Source: UBA6623 sp965248235 (GTDB lineage Bacteria; Acidobacteriota; Terriglobia; Bryobacterales; UBA6623). Taken from it: a stretch of DNA of 64,000 bases. Where the stretch lies: the NCBI GenBank assembly GCA_965248235.1, contig CBDFIU010000002.1, positions 310,001 through 374,000 of the forward strand. Reading direction: 5' to 3'. Both the position numbers and the translations under genes were made by a program. Below, one piece after another: positions 33,951-41,659 of this stretch. Each line of letters begins with the position of its first letter. Positions within the stretch are counted from its first letter, which is position 1. A model generated the notes under the pieces. It ran no database searches, was not told where the DNA came from, and saw only the letters and a list, made by a program, of their open reading frames with translations.

Positions 33951-34424
33951 ATGAAGCTGAACTATGCCCCCCTGTCGATGATCCGGCCGAATCGGAAAGG
34001 TCGGAATCGTCGTGGGGCAACGATCGTTGAGTTCGCCTTCACGTTCATGCTCTTTTTCCTGATCGTTTTGACGCTGATGGAGATCGGCCGGGGCATCTGG
34101 ACCTACACGACGCTGGCTCACGCCACCCGGCAAACCGCCCGCTTCGCCCAAATCAGCGGAACTAGAACCGGCGTGACGACCCTGGCGGAACTCAAAACGA
34201 TCGCCGATCGTTGGTCTCACGGCCTCAACCCCTCCGACCTCACGCTCTATGCGACATGGAACCCCGGGGAACCTGACGAGACTACCAACCCCGCGAATGC
34301 GGAGCGAGACGACATCGTCGAGATCAATCTCGTCTACAACTTTCGATTGATCTCCTCGCCGATCGTGCTGACGCAGAGCACCCTCACGATGGGCAGCACC
34401 AGCCGCATGATCGTGTCGAACTAG
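33951..34424 (+). CDS. TadE-like minor pilin (b-type, cassette 1)
   Basis: A 157-residue TadE-family protein with RRGATIVEFAFTFMLFFLIV, in which Glu follows the prepilin-like Gly-Ala-x-x-Val pattern, and one N-terminal membrane helix (about 21-43). The following ATRQTARFAQISG and the C-terminal STLTMGSTSRMIVSN match the paralogue at 36975-37430 (AARQGARYCMVHG and TTTRIVVAN). It is presumably exported and built into or onto a Tad pilus with its neighbours. GAGG lies five bases before the ATG. No Tad ATPase or platform gene is in the window. Confidence 0.85.
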   Translation: MKLNYAPLSMIRPNRKGRNRRGATIVEFAFTFMLFFLIVLTLMEIGRGIWTYTTLAHATRQTARFAQISGTRTGVTTLAELKTIADRWSHGLNPSDLTLYATWNPGEPDETTNPANAERDDIVEINLVYNFRLISSPIVLTQSTLTMGSTSRMIVSN

Positions 34425-35077
34425 TGCGGCTCTCCATTCACTAATTTGCCGGAATCTTCACCCGTCCGCCGCGGGTAGGTGCAAGCCGCCCCGAGGCCCG
34501 TCGCCGTCGCGGGGGCTCGTAGTTCCACCGTACTTTGGGTCCGGTGTCGCCGCCGGCGGGGTGCCGATAGGTCCCGGCGGCGGGAAACCGATCGACGATG
34601 CGACACCGGTCTTTGCCCAAAAGACCCCGGTACCCATAGGCTAGCGACAACGAGAAAAGATTCGGGTAGAACTGTGTTTGGTTGTAACGTGTCTTCCATT
34701 TGAGGCTCAAAAGGGGCCTCAATGATGGAATGCGTCGATCGCGATTTCGGTACCCTGACCCGAAACACCTTGCTGAAAACAAAGCGTTGCATCCGACTTT
34801 GGCAAAGCATACGACTCTGTGAGATTCGGTTCCGGGAAGCCTTACCTTCTTTCCAGACAGGAAGATACGCGGTTCCCGGTCGACTTTTCGCAGTCGTTCC
34901 CGGAGTGGTTCCCCGAGTCGTTCGAACGGAATTCTCATGACGGTAGTAGGGTTTTACACGTAGTCGTTAATAGCCGATTGGTTCCATCTAGAATGTGCCC
35001 ATCGGACCATTGGCATTCGATGTGGAGTCGGCTACTTTTGAAGTAACTATTCTTTTGAAGTTGAAAGAGTGAACACG
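34425..35077. other. Intergenic region between the two Tad cassettes
   Basis: A 650-base gap. Its right third (about 34,940-35,070) is visibly AT-richer than the surroundings and probably carries the promoter of cassette 2. Its left part holds an open minus-strand frame (34441-34938) with Arg/Pro-rich translation and no recognised family, which I do not call a gene. Confidence 0.45.
35035..35061. repeat. Tandem CTTTTGAAGT direct repeat before TadG, operator-like
   Basis: CTTTTGAAGT occurs at 35035-35044 and again at 35052-35061, a spacing of 17 bases, or about one and a half helical turns. It ends 16 bases before the TadG ATG and overlaps the start of the GAAAGAG ribosome site. It could be a regulator site; no factor is known. 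Confidence 0.4.
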
Positions 35078-36472
35078 ATGTCCGAGCTAGGTCGAAAGAG
35101 GCTCCCCATGAGAACCACGACACGCTTGCAACTATTCGTTCGCAAACTAAAGAGCTTACGATCGGATGTCCGCGGCAGCCTGATCGTCGTGACCGCATTG
35201 GTCCTGCCGGCGCTTTTGGCGTTTCTGGGCCTTTCCGTCGATTTCGGAATGGTCTTCGACACCAAGCGCCGCCAGCAAAATGCGGCCAATGCCGGGGCGA
35301 TGGGCGGAGCCTATGAACTTTTGCGGCTGAACGAGGACTACGCCGAGGTGGCAGTCGCCGCCAAAGCCGATACGAAACGGAACGGATTCGACCACGACGC
35401 CGGCAACGTCGAGGTGACGGTGAACTATCCCTACACCTGCTTCAACGGGGACGCGAATTGCGTTGAGGTGATCGTCGACCAAACGATCCCGACTTTCTTT
35501 ATTAGCATTTTCGGCAGTGATTCAATTGCCATTCAGTCGCGCGCGGTGGCCGGCCTGATGGCCGGTGCGGGCGACGGCTGCATTTACGTACTCGATCGGA
35601 CTGAGCGGGATTCCGCGTTCAAGGTTCCGGGAACGGCCACGGTGGCGGCCGACTGCGAAATCATGGTCAACTCCACCCACGACCGGGCGGTGAGAAACGT
35701 CGGGGGCGGCTGTATCAACGCGACATCGATTGGCGTGACCGGCGGAAGCAACATGCAGTCGAGTTGCCCGGCGCCCCCGGTGACGTACATGCCGCAGACC
35801 AGCGATCCGATGTGGATGTATGACTGTACCGATTCGTTAGCCGTGTGCGGCAGTAACTTCACTGCTCAGCCGCATGCGTATACCGAGGAGCCGGTCGCCG
35901 GCATTGTCTCGGGTAGCGCGTACGTGCGAAACGATCCCACGGGCCTTCTCGAGGAATGGTTGGACCCGGGCATCTACATGGGCGGCATCACGCTCCAAGG
36001 CGGTACTTACCACCTGAATCCTAGGATTTACATTATGGATGGCGGCGGTTTTTCGGCCGTGTCGGATACGATCATCGACGGCACCAACGTCCTGATCTAC
36101 AACACGAACACAACCGGGAACGATAAGCAGTGGGGACACATCAAGATCGGCGCCCAGACGCAGGCCACCTTCATTGGCAGGACGGAAGGATACTACCAGG
36201 GCTTTCTGTTTTGGAACGACCGTGATATGCCCGACCTCAACCCCGGAGCCTCCATTTTGGGCACGTCGTTTTCCTCCTTTGAAGGCGTCATGTATTTCCC
36301 CTCGGTGCATCTCAAGTTTCGCGGCGACAGCGAAGCCGACGGCTGGAATATGGTCATCGCCAATACGCTGTCGATCGCCGGAACGGCCGAAAGCATCGCG
36401 AGTAAGCCCGACTTTGCCAACAGTACGACCGGTATGCCTTCGTTGCTGAAACGCGTCACGTTGATGGAGTGA
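35078..36472 (+). CDS. TadG-like protein with C-terminal polymer-forming-type domain (cassette 2)
   Basis: A 464-residue TadG-related protein. One membrane helix (about residues 30-55) lies in GSLIVVTALVLPALLAFLGL, followed by the TadG signature FDTKRRQQNAANAGAMGGAY. The remainder is extracytoplasmic: a Cys-containing middle part and a C-terminal half with beta-rich repeats (FIGRTEGYYQGFLFWND, SFEGVMYFPSVHLKFRGDSE), as in TadG-like proteins with a DUF7305-type tail. ATG at 35078 is preferred because GAAAGAG lies eight bases upstream; GTG at 35069 and ATG at 35108 are alternatives. It is the intact counterpart of the remnant at 33067-33463 and heads a three-gene cassette with six-base spacing to the next gene. 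Confidence 0.85.
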   Translation: MSELGRKRLPMRTTTRLQLFVRKLKSLRSDVRGSLIVVTALVLPALLAFLGLSVDFGMVFDTKRRQQNAANAGAMGGAYELLRLNEDYAEVAVAAKADTKRNGFDHDAGNVEVTVNYPYTCFNGDANCVEVIVDQTIPTFFISIFGSDSIAIQSRAVAGLMAGAGDGCIYVLDRTERDSAFKVPGTATVAADCEIMVNSTHDRAVRNVGGGCINATSIGVTGGSNMQSSCPAPPVTYMPQTSDPMWMYDCTDSLAVCGSNFTAQPHAYTEEPVAGIVSGSAYVRNDPTGLLEEWLDPGIYMGGITLQGGTYHLNPRIYIMDGGGFSAVSDTIIDGTNVLIYNTNTTGNDKQWGHIKIGAQTQATFIGRTEGYYQGFLFWNDRDMPDLNPGASILGTSFSSFEGVMYFPSVHLKFRGDSEADGWNMVIANTLSIAGTAESIASKPDFANSTTGMPSLLKRVTLME

Positions 36473-36478
36473 ATCACC

Positions 36479-36947
36479 ATGTGCCCGAGAAATTCAAGAA
36501 ACACATCACGCAGCCGGGCCGGCATGGCCGTTGTGGAACTCGCTCTGATTGCCTCGGTGCTCATGTTGTTGACCGCCGGAGCGATTGATTTTTCCCGCGC
36601 ATTTTTCAGCGCGATCACCGTGGCCAACTCCTCCGGCACGGGGGCGTTTTACGGTGCTCAGAGTCTGGTCCGCTTCGGTCGACGCCATCAACACCGTCGC
36701 GACCAACGACGCCGTTGACATTGACGCGATCACCCTTTCAGACAACCTGACGGTCACGTCCAGTACGTATTGCGACTGTCCGAACGGTACCGAAGTAGAG
36801 TGCGCGGCCGTCGACTGCGACGACTACGGCATGCCGCGGGTCCATGCGAAGACACGCGTGGAGTTCAGGTATGAACCGTTGTTTGCGTGGCCCGGTGTTC
36901 CCGACCCGATCATCGTGGCGCGCGAACACTACGTGAGGGTTCAGTAA
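36479..36947 (+). pseudogene. TadE-like minor pilin (a-type, cassette 2), frameshifted
   Basis: The first frame reads GMAVVELALIASVLMLLTAG and SSGTGAFYGAQSLVR, matching the intact paralogue at 33477 (SVTVELAL.., ASGTGAFFGSGSVVR). Near 36670-36682 it runs into an unrelated Arg-rich tail. The second frame resumes at ASVDAINTVATNDAVDID and continues through YCDCPNGTEVEC to WPGVPDPIIVAREHYVRVQ, again matching the paralogue to its last residue. One frame change therefore breaks the gene. A sequencing or assembly error cannot be excluded, because both halves are otherwise well preserved. Confidence 0.85.
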
Positions 36948-36974
36948 GTTCCGCCAACCGGAGGCCCGGCAGCC

Positions 36975-37430
36975 ATGAAATCGCTCAGCCCTAGATCAGT
37001 TCGCCGTCGTCGCGGGCAGCGCGGCGCCACACTCGTCGAGTTTTCGCTGACCTTCCTGTTATTTCTCGTCATCCTCCTCGGGATCATGGAAATGAGCCGC
37101 ATGATGTGGACGTATTCCACCATCGCCCACGCGGCACGACAGGGAGCGCGCTATTGCATGGTCCACGGCAGCATCAATACGGCGGTTGTGGAAGATATCG
37201 AGGCCATCGTCCACGGCGCCTCCACGGGACTGCAAACCGATCAGCTCACGGTCACTCCGATCTGGAACCCCGATACCGATCGGGAAACCGCGATCCCGGC
37301 TTCCGTCGCCCGAGGGGACATTGCCGAAGTGCGGGTCACCTATCCTTTCCAATTCATCACCGGGGACATATTGGTCAAAGCCGGCAGCCTCACTCTGTCC
37401 ACGACGACACGCATCGTTGTCGCGAACTGA
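36975..37430 (+). CDS. TadE-like minor pilin (b-type, cassette 2)
   Basis: A 151-residue TadE-family protein with QRGATLVEFSLTFLLFLVIL and a single N-terminal membrane helix, then IAHAARQGARYCMVHGS. It is the paralogue of 33951-34424 and shares the VTPIWNP / TLYATWNP block and the last residues. GGAGG lies ten bases before the ATG. It closes cassette 2; the next gene, a glycosyltransferase, begins 100 bases later and is probably a separate unit. Confidence 0.85.
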   Translation: MKSLSPRSVRRRRGQRGATLVEFSLTFLLFLVILLGIMEMSRMMWTYSTIAHAARQGARYCMVHGSINTAVVEDIEAIVHGASTGLQTDQLTVTPIWNPDTDRETAIPASVARGDIAEVRVTYPFQFITGDILVKAGSLTLSTTTRIVVAN

Positions 37431-37530
37431 CCTGCCGGCCGACGGGCCTGCTGCGCTCCGCGCGTTCTTTCTCCGCGATCCCGGAAACGCTCTTGGAATG
37501 ATCGCTATCTCATTGGGGTAAGCTGTCAGC

Positions 37531-38286
37531 ATGGTTTCGGTTATTGTTCCGGTCTGGAACGACGCGCGGGCCCTCGATCGTTTGCTCCCCGTCCTCCTTT
37601 CCGAAACGTCGGCCCCGGAGATTATCGTCGTCGACAGCGGCAGCAGCGACGGGCTCGACAAAGTAGCCGATCGTTACCCGGCGGTTCGCGTTCTTCCATC
37701 TGAACGTGGACGCGGGCGCCAGATGAATCTCGGAGCGGCGGCCTCGCGCGGCGACGTGCTGCTGTTTCTCCACGCCGATACCTATCCGCCGTCCGGCGCG
37801 ATCGAGGAGATCCCCGATCTGCTTACCGCCCGGCGGGCTGACTTCGGGGCTTTTCGTGTCCGTTTCGATCCGCCCGTTTGGCTGCCCGAAAAGCTGACTT
37901 TCTTTACGCGCTTCGCCGTTCCTTGCACTTGCTTCGGCGATCAGGGCATCTTTGCGCGGCGCGAATTTTTCGAGGCCACCGGAGGGTTCCCCGAGATCGA
38001 CTTGCTCGAGGACGTTCACTGGCTCCGCAAGGCGGCCAAAATGGGGCGTATGACGCGCTCGCCACGCACCGTTGTGACCTCCGGGCGGAGATTCGCGGAG
38101 ATCGGCGTCGGCCGCCAAATTCGCCGCAACACGGCCATTTTGATTCGTGACCGGCTGGGAGTGACGCCCGCCCGCCTGGCCGCCCTCTACAGCCGCGGAT
38201 ACGCGCGGGAACGGACGATGCGCCGTCCATCGGGGAGCCCCGAATCGCTCGCCGAAGCGACATCCGCGCGGACGCGGTTCAGGTGA
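37531..38286 (+). CDS. Family 2 glycosyltransferase (TIGR04283 type)
   Basis: A 251-residue GT-A glycosyltransferase. The nucleotide-sugar motif VSVIVPVWNDARALDRLLP and IIVVDSGSSDGLDKVA open the domain. RGRGRQMNLGAAASRGDVLLFLHADT contains the metal-binding acidic motif, and CFGDQGIFARREFFEATGGFPEI and LLEDVHWLRKAAKMG follow. The GRGRQMN and FGDQ motifs are those of the TIGR04283 group, often named for arsenosugar synthesis, but the acceptor is unproven here. The stop overlaps the adenosine deaminase GTG by four bases (GTGA), so the pair is cotranscribed. Confidence 0.9.
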   Translation: MVSVIVPVWNDARALDRLLPVLLSETSAPEIIVVDSGSSDGLDKVADRYPAVRVLPSERGRGRQMNLGAAASRGDVLLFLHADTYPPSGAIEEIPDLLTARRADFGAFRVRFDPPVWLPEKLTFFTRFAVPCTCFGDQGIFARREFFEATGGFPEIDLLEDVHWLRKAAKMGRMTRSPRTVVTSGRRFAEIGVGRQIRRNTAILIRDRLGVTPARLAALYSRGYARERTMRRPSGSPESLAEATSARTRFR

Positions 38287-39404
38287 CCCGCGAAGTGCCC
38301 GTCGATCCGGCCGTCTCTCCTTTCCGCCGCTTCCTCGAAGGGGCCCCGAAGGCGGAGTTGCATGTGCATCTGCGCGGCGCGATGCCGCCGGAGTTCTTCG
38401 CCGGCCTGCTCGAAAAGTACACTCCGGCGATTGCACTCCAAGACGCGCCGAGGCGTTTTCTCGATGCTTTTCAAAAGTGCGACAACATTCGCCCTTTCCT
38501 GCACTCGCCCCTGAAGGCTCCAATCCAGTCGCTATTTCACTACCACTCCTTTGACCAATTCCTGGCGACTTATCTGTTCACATCGTATTTCTGCCGCGAC
38601 GTGACGGATTTCCGGAACCTCATTGCGGCCGTTCGGGCCGACTTGACGCGACGGAACATTGTCTACGCCGAGATCACGGTATCGATCTTCGAATACCTCA
38701 ACCAGGGCATTGCGATCCAGGACTTGGCTGCCGCGCTCGACGAGGAGGCCGCGAAACCGGGAGTCGAAACCCTGTGGATCGCCGATCTCGTGCGAAACAT
38801 CGGCCCCAGTAAAACCCAAGAAATTCTCGAGGATCTGCTGCGCTGCCGTCCTCGCGGCCTCGTCGGGATCACCCTGGGCGGCAGTGAGCACCAGTTCCCG
38901 CCGGCGCGGTTCGAGCAGCTCTACCTAACGGCTCGAGAGCACGGGCTGCGCCTCGGCGTCCATGCCGGAGAGGCCTTGGGACCCCAAAGTGTCTGGGACG
39001 CCCTCCGCATCCTCGGAGCCGAGCGAATCGGCCACGGTATTCGCTCGATCGAAGACCCGGAGCTGGTGGCGTACTTGGCCGAGCGCCGCATTCCTTTGGA
39101 GGTTTGCCCCACGAGCAATATCCGAACCGGGGTCTGCCCCGATTACCCCGATCATCCGCTGCCGGCGCTGCTGAGAGCGGGAGTCCCGTTGACGCTGAAT
39201 ACCGATGACCCCACTTTCTTTCGCACAACCCTCGTCGAGGAGTGCCTGCACGCCCGCGACATGGGAATCAGCGCGGCCGACATTGTGGCTATTCTGGCCA
39301 ATGGTTTTCGACACGCGTTCATGCCGGAAAACCGCAAGCAAAGCTTTCTGGATCAATTGGCCGACTACTCGAAGCAAAACCGCGACGACATTCCGGCCGC
39401 GTAG
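38283..39404 (+). CDS. add: Adenosine deaminase
   Basis: A 373-residue zinc hydrolase of the adenosine/adenine deaminase family that converts adenosine (or adenine) to inosine (hypoxanthine) in purine salvage. Zinc ligands His27 and His29 are in AELHVHLRG. The catalytic HAGE is in LGVHAGEALGP, ERIGHGIRS gives the next His, and TLNTDDPTFF supplies the Asp pair. Length and motif order are normal. Adenine-specific or other aminohydrolase variants cannot be excluded by sequence alone. The start is GTG at 38283, overlapping the glycosyltransferase stop. Confidence 0.9.
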   Translation: MTREVPVDPAVSPFRRFLEGAPKAELHVHLRGAMPPEFFAGLLEKYTPAIALQDAPRRFLDAFQKCDNIRPFLHSPLKAPIQSLFHYHSFDQFLATYLFTSYFCRDVTDFRNLIAAVRADLTRRNIVYAEITVSIFEYLNQGIAIQDLAAALDEEAAKPGVETLWIADLVRNIGPSKTQEILEDLLRCRPRGLVGITLGGSEHQFPPARFEQLYLTAREHGLRLGVHAGEALGPQSVWDALRILGAERIGHGIRSIEDPELVAYLAERRIPLEVCPTSNIRTGVCPDYPDHPLPALLRAGVPLTLNTDDPTFFRTTLVEECLHARDMGISAADIVAILANGFRHAFMPENRKQSFLDQLADYSKQNRDDIPAA

Positions 39405-39484
39405 CACGGCGAAAGTCTCGCGCCCGGTGTTGCCGACCCGTCGTTTCCCGAGAGCGAAACACGCGAACGTACGATCAAGCGGGC

Positions 39485-39490
39485 TATAAT
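39485..39490 (+). promoter_or_regulatory. Candidate -10 box (TATAAT) for the pentapeptide-repeat gene
   Basis: A perfect TATAAT within GGGCTATAAT. No convincing -35 is present 16-18 bases upstream. Transcription would start near 39497, giving a leader of about 66 bases before the ATG at 39563. Confidence 0.5.
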
Positions 39491-39562
39491 CTTGTGACAC
39501 GGAGCCGAGCCGCTCGCTCAACCAAAAGAAGCGACTCGCGCTCCCTAGCGGCAATCGTATCG

Positions 39563-39955
39563 ATGGCGGACACAACGCAAGTGGAGTTACTGACCGGGGA
39601 TGTTGACGCCTGGAATCAATGGCGTGAGCAGAACCCGCGACTTCATCCCGACCTTGCCGGCGCGGATCTAACCGATGCCGATCTTCGCGTCGCCGACCTG
39701 GTCGCGGCGAACCTCTCCGGCGCCAAGCTCGTCATGGCCAACCTAAGCGGCGCCGACCTTCGCGAAGCTGATCTGAGCGGCGCCAATCTCGTGGGAGCGC
39801 GCCTCGTGGGTGTCGACATCGAGGACGCCGATTTGAGCGCGGCCGATCTAAGAACCGCGGAAGACTTGACGCAGGAGCAACTCGAAGAGACACGAGGCAG
39901 CGTGAAGACGATCCTGCCCGACGGCTTGCGTCACCCCAAGCGCTGGAACAGCTGA
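39563..39955 (+). CDS. Pentapeptide-repeat protein
   Basis: A 130-residue protein. Residues 30-100 are about thirteen A(D/N)LxX repeats (ADLTDADLRVADLVAANLSG and onward), which fold into a right-handed quadrilateral beta-helix. The N-terminal TGDVDAWNQWREQNP is a common cap in this family. The C-terminal LTQEQLEETRGSVKTILPDG is the usual ending of bacterial pentapeptide proteins of the YjbI type. The function is unknown and probably structural. A longer upstream frame overlaps adenosine deaminase and is rejected; ATG at 39563 fits the repeat start. Confidence 0.85.
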   Translation: MADTTQVELLTGDVDAWNQWREQNPRLHPDLAGADLTDADLRVADLVAANLSGAKLVMANLSGADLREADLSGANLVGARLVGVDIEDADLSAADLRTAEDLTQEQLEETRGSVKTILPDGLRHPKRWNS

Positions 39956-40007
39956 CCGGCCGCGCCCCCTGTACCCTTCCAGAGTGGCTGCCCAGCGCGG
40001 TAGTTCA

Positions 40008-40187
40008 TAGAAGACCGGCCACCCGAGAGGAGCGCCCTTCGCCCCCTGCGTGATCGAACGCCTGGGGGGGACTTGCGCCCTCCCGGTGTGGTCCGCAACC
40101 GAAAGCCCAGTGGGGAGTTCGCGCCGTTTGTTCGAGCGCCAGTACAGGGGTGCCGTTGGTTGCGGCGGCTGGCGAAAGGAGTCTGTC
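40008..40187 (+). ncRNA. Untranslated left end of the IS110 element, candidate bridge-RNA region
   Basis: 180 bases lie between the left inverted repeat and the transposase start, about the size of the bridge-RNA-coding left end of IS110-group elements. A seven-pair stem GGGGGGG/CCCTCCC (40064-40070 with 40078-40084, loop ACTTGCG) is present. No target- or donor-guide loop has been proved, so this is a candidate only. Confidence 0.35.
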
Positions 40188-41444
40188 TTGTCTGCATCTG
40201 CATTTCAATTCTTCGTCGGTATCGACTGGGCCACCGAGGCCCATCAAATCTGTCTGCTCGACACCCAGGGCGAGATCGTTCACGAACGCACCGTCGTTCA
40301 TTCCGGTTCGGCGGTCGGCGAGTTCCTCAATCAACTGCTCGAGTTGACCGGCTGCCCGCCGGCTTCCATCGCGGTCGCGATCGAAGTCCCGCGTGGCGCG
40401 TTGGTCGAAACGCTGCTCGAACGGGGATTCTCGGCTTTCTTCCTTAACCCGAAACAACTCGATCGTTTCCGAGACCGGCATTTCCCGGCCGGCGCCAAAG
40501 ACGACCGCCGTGACGCTTTCGTCTTGGCTTGCTCGCCGCGAACCGACCCGCATTGCTTCCATGCCATCGAGGTCGACGACCCGCTCGTGATGCGCCTGCG
40601 CGACCTCACTCGTCTCGACGATGAGTTGCGTAGCAGCTTCAACCGCAACAGCTGCCAACTTCGCGAGCAACTCTATCGCTACTACCCGCAGCTTTTGCGC
40701 TTGTCCCCAGCCGCCAACGAAGCTTGGCTCTGGGCCCTGCTGGAACTGGCTCCCAGCCCCGCAAAGGCTCGTCGACTGAAACCGGCACGAATCGAAAAGT
40801 TGCTTCGCGCCCACCGCATTCGCCGGCTCCAATCGGCCGACATCGTCAACGAACTGCGAGCGCCGGGATTCCAACTTGCTGCCGGAACGGCCGACGCAGC
40901 GAGCGAACACGCTCTTCTACTCATTCCTCATCTGCGACTCATCGCCCAGCAGCGAACCGAGCTGGCCAGGCGCCTCCAAACCCTGCTGGAGCAACTCGCT
41001 TCCCCGTCCGAGGACGACGAGGATCCTCACCAGCATCGCGACGTCGAGATCATCCTCTCCTTGCCCGGGGTCGGACGTGTCGTCGCCGCCACGATGCTGG
41101 CCGAGGCCTCACAGGCTCTCGCCCATCGAGACTACCCCGCTCTTCGAGCCTACTGCGGCAGCGCCCCGATCACGCGCCGCAGTGGCAAAAAGATCGCCGT
41201 CTTGATGCGTCGCGGCTGCAATGACCGTTTACGCAACGCGCTCTACCATTGGGCGAGAGTGAGCATCCAACACGACCCCCACAGTCGTCACCATTACCAT
41301 CAGTTGCGCAACCGAGGGCATTCTCACGGGCGCGCGTTGCGCGGTCTTGCGGACCGACTTCTGGCCGTGCTGTGCGCCATGCTTCGTCAGGGAACCCTGT
41401 ATGACCCCGCCCGTCGTCAGCCGCCGGCCCAAGCGGCAGCTTGA
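40188..41444 (+). CDS. IS110 family transposase (RuvC-like DEDD recombinase)
   Basis: A 418-residue transposase. The N-terminal DEDD domain shows FVGIDWATEAHQI (first Asp), AIEVPRGALVE (Glu) and AKDDRRDAFVLA (the Asp pair). A long helical linker leads to the Transposase_20 domain (about 280-370: LSLPGVGRVVAATMLAEA, LRAYCGSAPITRRSGKK) with the conserved Ser in GSAP. TTG at 40188-40190 is chosen because AAAGGAG lies six bases upstream. The frame is open to 40050 without family match. The gene appears intact, so the element may still move. Confidence 0.92.
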   Translation: MSASAFQFFVGIDWATEAHQICLLDTQGEIVHERTVVHSGSAVGEFLNQLLELTGCPPASIAVAIEVPRGALVETLLERGFSAFFLNPKQLDRFRDRHFPAGAKDDRRDAFVLACSPRTDPHCFHAIEVDDPLVMRLRDLTRLDDELRSSFNRNSCQLREQLYRYYPQLLRLSPAANEAWLWALLELAPSPAKARRLKPARIEKLLRAHRIRRLQSADIVNELRAPGFQLAAGTADAASEHALLLIPHLRLIAQQRTELARRLQTLLEQLASPSEDDEDPHQHRDVEIILSLPGVGRVVAATMLAEASQALAHRDYPALRAYCGSAPITRRSGKKIAVLMRRGCNDRLRNALYHWARVSIQHDPHSRHHYHQLRNRGHSHGRALRGLADRLLAVLCAMLRQGTLYDPARRQPPAQAAA

Positions 41445-41659
41445 ACTACCGCGCTGGGCAGCCGCTCTGGAAGGGTACCGCCCTTCCTCAGCACTTGACA
41501 AACGGTGGGGAGTCCCCCCCGCATTTCCAACTCCGCCGCGAGAAAAGTGCATTGAAACTCGCGTGCTGACCGCGCTGACCGTTCAACCGAAACAGCCGGC
41601 CGACCGAAAATTGTACGATGGTCAGGTGGGCGGCATGCCCGTCTTCCAAGGGGGACTGG

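Larger units (their letters stand above)
39971..41478 (+). mobile_element. IS110-type element bounded by 37-bp inverted repeats
   Basis: GTACCCTTCCAGAG...GTAGTTCA at 39971-40007 recurs inverted at 41442-41478 with a single mismatch (base 39985). The right repeat contains the stop codon of the transposase. These may be subterminal repeats, as in IS1111-like members, so the true ends could lie slightly outside. No target duplication is expected for this family and none is seen. Confidence 0.8.

Noticed and set aside
34441..34938. 165-residue minus-strand open frame between the Tad cassettes
   Set aside because: No recognised family, no ribosome site, Arg/Pro-rich translation and an AT-rich upstream part. 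It could be a decayed gene, but I cannot support it.
40050..40187. 46-residue N-terminal extension of the IS110 transposase
   Set aside because: The TTG at 40188 has an ideal Shine-Dalgarno and starts just before the DEDD domain. The upstream part is better explained as the untranslated element end.
38283..41444. Defence island near the IS110 element
   Set aside because: The neighbours (adenosine deaminase, pentapeptide protein, Gfo/Idh) are metabolic or structural and show no nuclease, helicase or Cas-type motifs.
40064..41520. Second inverted match GGGGGGGACT / AGTCCCCCCC at the IS110 element
   Set aside because: One copy lies inside and the other outside the 37-bp repeats at unequal distances, so they cannot be paired ends. 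Likely chance.
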